Source: RGIG1959 sp964564305 | GTDB taxonomy: Bacteria > Bacillota > Clostridia > Oscillospirales > Acutalibacteraceae | DNA: 58,021 nucleotides | Reading direction: 5' to 3' | Assembly (NCBI GenBank): GCA_964564305.1 | Contig: CAZMAM010000005.1 | Coordinates: 1-58,021, forward strand | In this document: piece by piece, positions 45,369-52,336 of the stretch | Layout of the letters: each line of letters begins with the position of its first letter | How positions within the stretch are numbered: position 1 is the stretch's first letter | Notes under the pieces: generated by a model | What the model saw: only the letters and a program-made list of their open reading frames with translations | What the model was told of the DNA's origin: nothing | The model's database searches: none | Translations under genes and position numbers: made by a program

Positions 45369-45390
45369 AAATTCTGTACCCCTGTTTCCC

Positions 45391-45570
45391 TTAAGGCAAC
45401 ACCGCACAATGACCGCCTAACGGCTTTGCACGTTATCTGCTTGCATATTTTCCGTTATATATTACAAAAATGCTCGGAAATACACAAAGTATTCCCTGCG
45501 CTTTATGTTTCATCTGACGAAAAATCTGACGGCGCATCTGACGCACAATCATTGTGCGGTGCTGCCTTAA
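45391..45570. mobile_element. MITE-like element, full copy 7 (180 bp, TTAA-bounded)
   Basis: The left end 45391-45412 and right end 45549-45570 are inverted repeats of 22 bases with one mismatch, starting TTAAGGCAACACCGCACAAT. Both ends begin with TTAA, consistent with either a TTAA target duplication or part of the terminus. The right ~60 bp contain the ATTTTTCGTCAGAT module found in copies 4, 5 and 9. No transposase-coding frame is present. It occupies the upstream region of rqcH. Confidence 0.75.
45459..45487 (-). promoter_or_regulatory. Candidate rqcH promoter inside the MITE-like element
   Basis: Minus strand: TTGTGT, 17 bases, TAATAT. It would place the transcript start about 85 bases before the rqcH ATG. 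I see no better promoter between the element and the nif3-like gene. Confidence 0.5.
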
Positions 45571-45744
45571 AAGTCTGTTCTTTGGTTCTTTTGGGCCTTT
45601 GCCCGATTTCCCGCCCTCCAGATATCCCGTTTAGCGTTCCCGTTTTTCCAAATCCGGCACCCAAATGCTTTTACTTGGGCACTTTGCCGTTATATTTCCG
45701 AATATATCTCTATTATTGCATTGACTGCGTCTCTATAATTCTTT

Positions 45745-45775
45745 ATTGCATCACATTGCGTCACGATTGCGTCAC
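45745..45775. repeat. Three short direct repeats ATTGCRTCAC
   Basis: Units at 45745-45754, 45755-45764 and 45766-45775 overlap the stop codon of the nif3-like gene. A degenerate unit may precede them near 45717. Possible protein-binding iteron or simple duplication. Confidence 0.5.
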
Positions 45776-46498
45776 GGTGATATAAGGCGGATCGTCCCGA
45801 AAAGGAATCACCGTTAGTTCCCAAAAGCGGCGGGAAAGCCGCCTGACCAGCGGATCAATCACCACCGCCTCGGTGGCAAAATGGCCGGCGGCGACCGCCG
45901 TCACGCGAGGCGGAACGGAAAGCCATTCATGATGTTTCATTTCCCCAGTGACAAAAGCGTCTGCCGTGCAGGAGGCAAGCGCGTCGCCGCCCGCTCCGCT
46001 GCACAGACAGACCGTGCGCACCGGTTCGATTCCCGCGCGCATTTGCACATCGGTGTGCAGATGGCCCGCCACCCATTTGGCAAAAACCGGCGGATCCATG
46101 CGATACGGCAAACGCCCAAAACGGGTGAATTTGCCGGTGGGAATCGCCTCAGTCAGTTCCAGCGCCAGCGCCAGAGAATCGTTCACCCCGCCGGGAGCGG
46201 CGTCCAGATTGGTGTGTGCGCAAAAAACGGCAATACCGTTTTGCACGGCCAAATAAGCGGGTTCGGCGGGAGTCAGGGCGGAGAGCGGGTGAAAAATCAC
46301 CGGATGATGCACCACCAGCAGCTGTGCGCCGTGTTCCTTGGCAAACGCGACGGAGCGCGCGGTCGCATCCAGCGCCACGACAACCGCACTGACTTCTGCC
46401 TGAGCGTCTCCGCACAGCAGTCCGACATTATCCCACGATTCCGCCAAAGAAGCGGGAAAGCCCGTTTCCAAATCGTTTACGATGTCCCGTACCGTCAT
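45761..46498 (-). CDS. Nif3-like dinuclear metal-centre protein (YqfO/DUF34 family)
   Basis: A 245-residue member of the NIF3/DUF34 family. Metal-binding residues are visible in LLVVHHPVIFHP, FCAHTNLDAAPGGVND and the C-terminal TAVAAGHFATEAVV. The N terminus, LETGFPASLAESWDNVGLLCGD, is typical. Members have been called GTP cyclohydrolase I type 2 without firm proof; the cellular role is unknown. The short form here lacks the PII-like insert found in Bacillus YqfO. It overlaps trmK by four bases, the usual Firmicute pair. Confidence 0.92.
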   Translation of the reverse strand: MTVRDIVNDLETGFPASLAESWDNVGLLCGDAQAEVSAVVVALDATARSVAFAKEHGAQLLVVHHPVIFHPLSALTPAEPAYLAVQNGIAVFCAHTNLDAAPGGVNDSLALALELTEAIPTGKFTRFGRLPYRMDPPVFAKWVAGHLHTDVQMRAGIEPVRTVCLCSGAGGDALASCTADAFVTGEMKHHEWLSVPPRVTAVAAGHFATEAVVIDPLVRRLSRRFWELTVIPFRDDPPYITVTQS

Positions 46499-47142
46499 GA
46501 CCGTTCCTCCAATCGCCCGGCAAGCGCAAGCAGCGCCGCCCGGCTTTGCGCATCTTCCCCCATGGCTTTTCGGCGTAAATGCGCCGCCTGACGCAAAAAA
46601 AGCTTTCTGCCCTCCGTAGGCGAAAGACCGCCAATATAATAAGCAAGTTCATCCGTAACCGGAGGCGCGCCGGCAAAGCGCGCACGCATCACCGCGTAGA
46701 TGCGGCGGCCTTCTTCCACCGCATGCTCCTGCTCAAGCACAAACCCGTGTGTCAGCAGCCACCGCCGCAATTCCACCGCCTTGGTCATCGGCTGAAGCAG
46801 CAGCGCAACATCACGGGATTGAATCCACGGCGCCTGCCGCAATATCCCGATAATCGATTCGCCGCCCATTCCGGCCAGAATAATGCTGCCCACTTCGCCC
46901 GGACGCAAAACGGAAAGCCCGGATCCCAATCGAATTTCAATCTGCCCCGTAAGCCCCGCTTTGGCTACCGTGCGCCGCGCCGCCTCCAACGGGCCTTCCC
47001 GAATATCGGAAGCAATCACAAAAGGCGCCTTGCCCTGCCGGATCAGGTAAACCGGCAAAAGGGCATGATCCGTGCCGATATCCGCCGCTGCCTTTCCCTC
47101 GGGCACCATGGCGGCCAATGTCATTAAACGCCGATTCGGCAT
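46495..47142 (-). CDS. trmK: tRNA (adenine22-N1)-methyltransferase TrmK
   Basis: A 215-residue SAM-dependent enzyme that makes m1A22 in bacterial tRNAs. The Rossmann motif is AAADIGTDHALLPVYL, followed by VIASDIREGPLEAARRTV and SIILAGMGGESIIGIL, all family signatures. Length is normal. The start at 47142 follows AGGTG. It is translationally coupled with the nif3-like gene. Confidence 0.95.
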   Translation of the reverse strand: MPNRRLMTLAAMVPEGKAAADIGTDHALLPVYLIRQGKAPFVIASDIREGPLEAARRTVAKAGLTGQIEIRLGSGLSVLRPGEVGSIILAGMGGESIIGILRQAPWIQSRDVALLLQPMTKAVELRRWLLTHGFVLEQEHAVEEGRRIYAVMRARFAGAPPVTDELAYYIGGLSPTEGRKLFLRQAAHLRRKAMGEDAQSRAALLALAGRLEERS

Positions 47143-47226
47143 AACGAATCACCTGCCCAAAACCGGAACCGGAGCACTTCCAAGCAAACACCCGCTTTAA
47201 AAATATGTGCTGATATATGCTGAACC

Positions 47227-47253
47227 AAACAAACGCATAAAAGCCGTTTGTTT
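47227..47253. promoter_or_regulatory. Perfect palindrome upstream of trmK
   Basis: AAACAAACG and CGTTTGTTT form a 9-bp perfect inverted repeat with a 9-nt spacer, about 85 bases before the trmK start. It may be an operator; no clear promoter could be fixed next to it. Confidence 0.4.
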
Positions 47254-47361
47254 CGTTTCGGAAATGGCTCAAGACATCATGAAAATATACCGAAAAAGTG
47301 CTAACCGTGAAAAAAGGCACTTCGCCGTAAGCGGGAAGCGCCCTTTACCCCTTGAAGAACG

Positions 47362-47559
47362 TCAGCTTGCCAAGTGCGCGTTGATTTTTTCAATCAATTC
47401 CTCGGTGGGAATGCCGTGCACCGCGCACGCCTCTTCAATGGTTTCTCCTCTGGAAGACGGGCAGCCCAAGCAGTGCATCCCCATTTCCATGAAATAAACC
47501 GCCGTGCTGCGATCGGCATCGAGCACATCGCCGATTAAGCTGTCTTTGGTTACGGTCAC
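47362..47559 (-). CDS. DUF1858 domain protein (small redox/hybrid-cluster-associated domain)
   Basis: A 65-residue protein made of a single DUF1858 domain: a start like TKDSLIGDVLDADRSTAVYF, then MGMHCLGCPSSRGETIEEAC, with a CxxC pair, and a helical end. The domain is often called hybrid-cluster-protein-associated disulfide redox domain; its biochemical role is not established. The start is GTG at 47559 after AAGGAAAAATC. It has a consensus promoter, with a MITE-like repeat lying in the leader. Confidence 0.9.
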   Translation of the reverse strand: MTVTKDSLIGDVLDADRSTAVYFMEMGMHCLGCPSSRGETIEEACAVHGIPTEELIEKINAHLAS

Positions 47560-47589
47560 GATTTTTCCTTCCCTTCCCCACGATTTTCT

Positions 47590-47686
47590 TTAAGGCAACA
47601 CCGCACAAAAACCGGCTACCGCGCAAGGCCTGCCCATGTGCGCGAGAATCTTTACGCGGCATTGCCAAACAACGGTATTGCCTTAA
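47590..47686. mobile_element. MITE-like element, full copy 8 (97 bp, TTAA-bounded)
   Basis: Starts TTAAGGCAACACCG (47590-47603) and ends CGGTATTGCCTTAA (47673-47686): inverted repeats with one mismatch and TTAA at both edges. An inner GCGGCATTGCC (47656-47666) is a second, nested right end. The middle matches copy 1 (CCGGCTACCGCG, CCTGCCCA). It would form a long hairpin in the DUF1858 mRNA leader, since the predicted transcript start lies about 10 bases outside it. Confidence 0.75.
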
Positions 47687-47701
47687 ATCGGGAACAAAAG
47701 T

Positions 47702-47730
47702 ATTATAATGCCGTTTTTCGGGTTTGTCAA
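47702..47730 (-). promoter_or_regulatory. Promoter of the DUF1858 gene
   Basis: Minus strand: TTGACA, 17 bases, TATAAT, a perfect consensus. The transcript would start near 47695. Confidence 0.85.
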
Positions 47731-47801
47731 TCATTCGGCCGGAAAAATGAACCGTATTTCCCTGCCGATTCGGAAAAGGCGCGGGAAAATTCGCAAAACA
47801 A

Positions 47802-47830
47802 TTGACGGGAAAACGGGAAAGTGATAAAAT
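47802..47830 (+). promoter_or_regulatory. Promoter of the purine permease gene
   Basis: TTGACG, 17 bases, TAAAAT. The leader to the GTG start is about 40 nt, too short for a purine riboswitch. Confidence 0.75.
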
Positions 47831-47875
47831 GAAAAAGACCCGCAATGCGGGAAATGAATCATGGAGGGATCGGTA

Positions 47876-49264
47876 GTGGAGAAGTTTTTTAAGATACGCG
47901 AAAGCGGCTCCACGGTGCGGACGGAAGTCTTCGCCGGCGTAACCACTTTCATGGCGATGGCGTACATCCTGATGGTCAACCCCGGGATGTTTACGGATCT
48001 CGGCGTCAGCTACGGCGCGATCTATATTGCCACCGCTCTTTCTGCGGTCATTGGCACGGTGCTGATCGGCCTGCTGGCCAATCTTCCGCTCGCGCAAGCG
48101 TCCGGCATGGGCTTAAATGCCTTTTTTGTGTACACCGTCTGTCTCGGGCTGGGATTTACTTACGCGAACGCGCTGGTATTTGTACTGGTAGACGGGCTTT
48201 TGTTCATCCTGCTAACGGTCACCGGCCTGAGAAAATTGATTTTCGATGCGATTCCCGCTGCGGTAAAAGCCGCCATTCCCGCCGGTATCGGTTTGTTCAT
48301 CGCTTTTGTCGGGTTGCAGAATGTCCAGTTGGTTGTCAACGACGATTCCACGCTGGTCAATCTGCATTCTTTTAATGTCCTTTCGGAAAATTTCAGCTGG
48401 GAGGCCGTTATGCCGATCGTGGTGGCGTTTATCACCCTGATTGCCATTACTGTTCTTTCACATAAGAAAATCAAGGGGGCCATCCTGTTCAGCATCATCG
48501 GCGGGGCGGTTCTCTATTATATTTTGGGTTTTGCCACGATTCCCGGTTTCAATGCTGGCCTGACACTGACCAATCCGTTTGAAGCGTTTAAACAGTTCGG
48601 CACGGAATCGTTCGGCAAAGTCTTTACGGAAGGATTCGATTTCTCCGGATATCTTGCCAATCACTCCACCGCCAGCCTGGTCTTAGCGTTCGTGACCACG
48701 GCGCTGGCCTTCTGTATTGTGGATATGTTCGACACCATGGGTACCCTGTACGGCGCGTGCGCCAGAGGCAATATGCTGGATAAAGACGGCAACGTGCCGC
48801 GCATGAACCGCGCCATGCTGGCCGACGCCATTGCCACCACCACAGGCGCCATCTGCGGTACCTCCACCGTCACCACTTATGTGGAATCTTCCGCCGGCGT
48901 TGCGGAAGGCGGCAGAACCGGCCTTTCCTCTTTGGTCACCGCCGGCCTGTTCTTTATCGCGATGTTCTTAACCCCGCTGGCACAGATGATTCCTTCCTGC
49001 GCCACCGCCGCCGCGCTGATTTACGTGGGCGTTTTGATGATCGGCAGCCTGAAAAATGTGGACTGGAACGACGCTTCGGCGGCTGTCCCAGCTTTCCTGA
49101 CCATGGCGATGATGCCCTTTACCTACAACATCAGCTACGGCATTGGCTTAGGGCTGCTCTCGTTTATGCTGATTAAGCTTTGCTCCGGCAAAGTGAAGGA
49201 AATCCCCATCGGAACCTACATCATCTGCGCGCTGTTCATCGCCATGTTTGTGCTGACCCACTAA
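47876..49264 (+). CDS. NCS2-family purine permease (AzgA/PbuG type)
   Basis: A 462-residue integral membrane transporter, probably for adenine, guanine or hypoxanthine. I choose GTG at 47876 because GGAGGG stands seven bases before it; the ATG at 47861 is part of that ribosome site. The N terminus MEKFFKIRESGSTVRTEVFAGVTTFMAMAYI is characteristic of AzgA-like proteins. About 12 hydrophobic segments follow; GTSTVTTYVESSAGVAEGGRTGL is the conserved substrate-site region. Specificity cannot be read. It ends at a strong terminator. Confidence 0.95.
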   Translation: MEKFFKIRESGSTVRTEVFAGVTTFMAMAYILMVNPGMFTDLGVSYGAIYIATALSAVIGTVLIGLLANLPLAQASGMGLNAFFVYTVCLGLGFTYANALVFVLVDGLLFILLTVTGLRKLIFDAIPAAVKAAIPAGIGLFIAFVGLQNVQLVVNDDSTLVNLHSFNVLSENFSWEAVMPIVVAFITLIAITVLSHKKIKGAILFSIIGGAVLYYILGFATIPGFNAGLTLTNPFEAFKQFGTESFGKVFTEGFDFSGYLANHSTASLVLAFVTTALAFCIVDMFDTMGTLYGACARGNMLDKDGNVPRMNRAMLADAIATTTGAICGTSTVTTYVESSAGVAEGGRTGLSSLVTAGLFFIAMFLTPLAQMIPSCATAAALIYVGVLMIGSLKNVDWNDASAAVPAFLTMAMMPFTYNISYGIGLGLLSFMLIKLCSGKVKEIPIGTYIICALFIAMFVLTH

Positions 49265-49322
49265 AGCTTTTCGCATGGCAAAACAGCCCGGCCGACGCAT
49301 AACATAAAAAATAAATCTTACG

Positions 49323-49363
49323 AAAACCTGCGGCGCCTCAATAACCGAAGCGCCGCAGGTTTT
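49323..49363. terminator. Bidirectional terminator between purine permease and cysK
   Basis: AAAACCTGCGGCGC and its complement form a 14-bp stem with a 13-nt loop, followed by CACTTCTTTT. It serves both convergent genes. Confidence 0.85.
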
Positions 49364-49438
49364 CACTTCTTTTGAAGAGAGAAAGAACAGACAGGGTTTT
49401 GCGGAAAAATTTGGCGAAACCGCCCGGGCTGCCCGGAT

Positions 49439-50368
49439 TTATTCCGCAAACATCGGGGTAGAAAGATACCGTTCGCCGGTATCCGGCAGAAGAGCGACAA
49501 TCAGCTTGCCCTCGTTTTCGGGGCGCTTGGCCAGCTTTGCCGCGGCAAAAACGGCGGCTCCGGAGGAAATGCCGACCAGCAGGCCCTCTTCCCTCGCCAG
49601 CGTGCGGCCGGTTTCGAAGGCTTCTTCGTTTTCCACGGTGATGATTTCATCGTAAATAGAAGTATTGAGCGTATCGGGCACAAAACCGGCGCCGATTCCC
49701 TGAATCTTGTGCGGGCCGGGCGTTCCCTTCGAAAGCACCGGTGAACCCGCCGGCTCCACGGCGACCACACGGATATCGGGATTTTGGCTCTTGAGGTATT
49801 CGCCTGCGCCGGTGACGGTTCCGCCCGTTCCGACCCCGGAAACAAAGATATCCACTTTGCCGTCGGTATCCTGCCAAATTTCCGGGCCGGTTGTGGCGCG
49901 ATGAATGGCGGGGTTGGCCGGATTGGTAAACTGGCTGGGAACAAAGCTGTTCGGGGTTTCTTCGGCCAGTTCCTGCGCTTTTGCGATAGCGCCCTTCATG
50001 CCCTTGGCGCCGTCTGTCAGCACCAGCTGAGCGCCGTACGCTTTGAGCAAATTGCGCCGCTCCACGCTCATGGTCTCCGGCATGGTGAGGATAATTTTAT
50101 ACCCGCGCGCCGCCGCGACCGCCGCAAGACCGATCCCGGTATTGCCGCTGGTGGGTTCAATAATCACGGAATCCTTCTTTAAAAGGCCCTTTTCTTCCGC
50201 GTCGTCAATCATGGCGCGGGCAATACGGTCTTTCACGCTGCCGGCGGGATTGAAATACTCCAGCTTGCCGTACACCGGGGCCAAAAGCCCGTGAGACGCT
50301 TCGTAGCGGGTCAGCTTTAACAGCGGAGTACCTCCAATAAGATCGGTCAGATTTTCGTATACTTTCAT
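49439..50368 (-). CDS. cysK: Cysteine synthase A (O-acetylserine sulfhydrylase)
   Basis: A 309-residue PLP enzyme that makes cysteine from O-acetylserine and sulfide. It opens with VYENLTDLIGGTPLLKL; the PLP lysine is in NPAGSVKDRIARAM, the substrate loop is IIEPTSGNTGIGLA, and GVGTGGTVTGAGEYLK binds phosphate. VGISSGAA and ALLPDTGERYLST complete the pattern. The ATG at 50368 follows AAAGGAG. It has a consensus promoter and lies in the same neighbourhood as metY, suggesting a sulfur-assimilation cluster broken by a MATE gene. Confidence 0.97.
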   Translation of the reverse strand: MKVYENLTDLIGGTPLLKLTRYEASHGLLAPVYGKLEYFNPAGSVKDRIARAMIDDAEEKGLLKKDSVIIEPTSGNTGIGLAAVAAARGYKIILTMPETMSVERRNLLKAYGAQLVLTDGAKGMKGAIAKAQELAEETPNSFVPSQFTNPANPAIHRATTGPEIWQDTDGKVDIFVSGVGTGGTVTGAGEYLKSQNPDIRVVAVEPAGSPVLSKGTPGPHKIQGIGAGFVPDTLNTSIYDEIITVENEEAFETGRTLAREEGLLVGISSGAAVFAAAKLAKRPENEGKLIVALLPDTGERYLSTPMFAE

Positions 50369-50427
50369 TGTTTACCGACTCCTTTCGGAAAAAATGTTTT
50401 CATACGAAACCTATCTGCTATGTATGT

Positions 50428-50456
50428 ATTATAATCACATACGGCCGGGTTGTCAA
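50428..50456 (-). promoter_or_regulatory. Promoter of cysK
   Basis: Minus strand: TTGACA, 17 bases, TATAAT, perfect. The -10 lies inside a short inverted repeat TATGT-N9-ACATA (50423-50441), a possible operator. Confidence 0.85.
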
Positions 50457-50542
50457 GCCCAATTTTAAAAAAAAAATTCCCGCGCTTTTGGGCAAAACGG
50501 GAAAAATGAAAAAAAAGCGCGAATTTCCCGGCCGGCCGCGCC

Positions 50543-50571
50543 TTGATTTTCTTTGCGGCAATCGATATAAT
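50543..50571 (+). promoter_or_regulatory. Promoter of the MATE gene
   Basis: TTGATT, 17 bases, TATAAT. The transcript should begin near 50578, which excludes upstream ATG codons and supports the TTG start at 50596. Confidence 0.8.
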
Positions 50572-50595
50572 AATGAGGCAAAGAAGGGAAATCGG

Positions 50596-52119
50596 TTGCA
50601 AAACACGGAGAAGAAAAGCGCCGTGAACGGGCGCGAAGAAACACCGAAAGGAAAAGATGAAGTCTTGATCCGGCGGGAAAAGCCTTCACCGAAGCGCAAA
50701 AACACATCGAACGGACCAAAAACAGCCGGGAAAAAGGCGCGGAAAAAACCAGACAAGCCGGCGCCGACACAATACGAAAAAATGGTGCGCACACCGATTG
50801 CCCGGCTGATACCGGGGCTTGCGGCGCCCAGCATTCTTTCCATGCTCATTAACAACATCTACAATCTCGCGGACACCGCGTTTGTGGGGCAGCTGGGCAC
50901 CAGCGCCAGCGGCGCGGTGGGCATTGTGTTCGGGTTTATGACCATCATTCAGGCGTTCGGCTTTCTGTTCGGGCAGGGAGCGGGCAGCATCCTTTCCCGC
51001 GCTCTGGGCGGGCAGGATAAAGAAACCGCCTCCAAAAACGCCTCCGCCGGGTTTTTTGCCTCGTTTTTGGGCGGCATACTGGTTTCGGCGGCGGGGTTTA
51101 TCTGGCTGGATGAAATTGTGATGCTGCTGGGCAGCACCGAAACCATCGCGCCGTTTGCCAAAACCTATATCACTTATATTTTGCTCGCCGCACCGCTGAT
51201 GAGCAGCAGCCTTACGCTGAACAACATTTTGCGTTACGAGGGCAAAGCGGCTTTGGGCATGGCCGGGCTGATGACCGGCGCCGTGCTCAATATGATCGGC
51301 GATCCCATCCTGATGTTCGGGTGCCGCCTGGGGATTGCGGGCGCGGGCATTTCCACCGCCCTGAGCCAAGGGATAAGCTGGGTTATCCTGATTGCGATGT
51401 TCCTGACCGGAAAAACCCAATCCCGCCTCTCGCTGAAGATGGCCGCAAAGGCCGGAATGAGAACATACGGCAACTTAATCGCGACCGGATTTCCCAGCCT
51501 GCTGCGACAGGGTTTAAACAGCGTAACCACCGTGATGCTCAACGCGCAGTGCAAAGTGTACGGGGACGCCGCCGTGGCGGGCATGAGCATTGTGAGCCGG
51601 ATTATCTTCTTCGCGTTTTCCGTCGCGCTCGGCGTGGGGCAGGGATTCCAGCCGGTTTCGGCGTTTAATTACGGCGCGGGAAAGTATTCCCGGGTGCGCA
51701 AAGGGTACCGGTTTACGCTGCTGACGGCACAGGGTATTATCGCCGCGGGGTGCGTGCTGCTGATTGTTTTTTCCGACGGGCTCATCGGTATTTTTCGGGA
51801 CGATCCGGCGGTGATTGCCGTGGGCACCCGCGCCCTTCGGCTTCAGGCCATCGCCAACCTCGCGCTGCCGGTGTGCATGACCACCGAAATGCTGTACCAA
51901 AGCACCGGAAAACGGCTGGGCGCCACCGTGCTTTCCGCCATACGAAGCGGATTGCTGTTTATCCCCTCGCTGATGCTCCTTTCACATTTTCGCGGCCTTG
52001 CCGGCATACAGGAGGCGCAGCCGCTTTCTCTGCTGCTCTCTTTGCCGCTGACGATTCCCTTTGCCGTATATTACTTTAAAAAATTGCCGAAAACCGATGC
52101 CCCCGACGCGCCAGACTGA
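50596..52119 (+). CDS. MATE-family efflux transporter
   Basis: A 507-residue membrane antiporter for drugs or toxic compounds driven by Na+ or H+. The start is TTG at 50596 after GAAGGGAAATCGG and just downstream of the promoter. The first ~62 residues form a very basic, proline/lysine-rich cytosolic tail (RREKPSPKRKNT, KKARKKPDKPAP) not common in MATE proteins. Then come PGLAAPSILSMLINNIYNLAD and about 12 hydrophobic helices in two halves; GQGFQPVSAFNYGAGKYSRVRK marks the second half. Substrate is unknown. Confidence 0.92.
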   Translation: MQNTEKKSAVNGREETPKGKDEVLIRREKPSPKRKNTSNGPKTAGKKARKKPDKPAPTQYEKMVRTPIARLIPGLAAPSILSMLINNIYNLADTAFVGQLGTSASGAVGIVFGFMTIIQAFGFLFGQGAGSILSRALGGQDKETASKNASAGFFASFLGGILVSAAGFIWLDEIVMLLGSTETIAPFAKTYITYILLAAPLMSSSLTLNNILRYEGKAALGMAGLMTGAVLNMIGDPILMFGCRLGIAGAGISTALSQGISWVILIAMFLTGKTQSRLSLKMAAKAGMRTYGNLIATGFPSLLRQGLNSVTTVMLNAQCKVYGDAAVAGMSIVSRIIFFAFSVALGVGQGFQPVSAFNYGAGKYSRVRKGYRFTLLTAQGIIAAGCVLLIVFSDGLIGIFRDDPAVIAVGTRALRLQAIANLALPVCMTTEMLYQSTGKRLGATVLSAIRSGLLFIPSLMLLSHFRGLAGIQEAQPLSLLLSLPLTIPFAVYYFKKLPKTDAPDAPD

Positions 52120-52260
52120 GTTCGGCGCGGAAAACCGGGCAGGAATAACAGGCACCAAGGATAAACCCGAAAAACCCAAACGAACCGGCGAAAAAACGCA
52201 AAAAGGCGCACAACACGGGAAAACTCGCGGAACAAAACGCCAAAAAACGGGCAAAATGAA

Positions 52261-52295
52261 GGGCAGGGGTTCCAGCGCTCCCCTGCCCGTTTTCT
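52261..52295 (+). terminator. Terminator of the MATE gene
   Basis: GGGCAGGGG pairs with CCCCTGCCC across a short loop and is followed by GTTTTCTTT; flanking AAAACGGGC adds further pairing. It is also close to the convergent metY stop. Confidence 0.75.
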
Positions 52296-52336
52296 TTGCA
52301 CTTTTCCGGCCCGGATGTTTCTGTTTTTGGGGCCGG

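Larger units (their letters stand above)
47560..47875. other. Intergenic region between DUF1858 and purine permease genes
   Basis: Contains, in order, the DUF1858 leader with repeat copy 8, its minus-strand promoter and the plus-strand permease promoter. No gene and no purine riboswitch is seen. Confidence 0.6.

Noticed and set aside
45426..45785. 119-codon open frame on the plus strand over the rqcH upstream region
   Set aside because: It runs through the MITE-like element, has no good ribosome site and no recognisable protein features.
47831..47875. Purine riboswitch before the NCS2 permease
   Set aside because: The leader from the predicted promoter is only about 40 nt and contains no purine-aptamer core.
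50368..50595. Extended MATE start at 50368
   Set aside because: The segment lies upstream of or within the promoter and overlaps the cysK start on the other strand.
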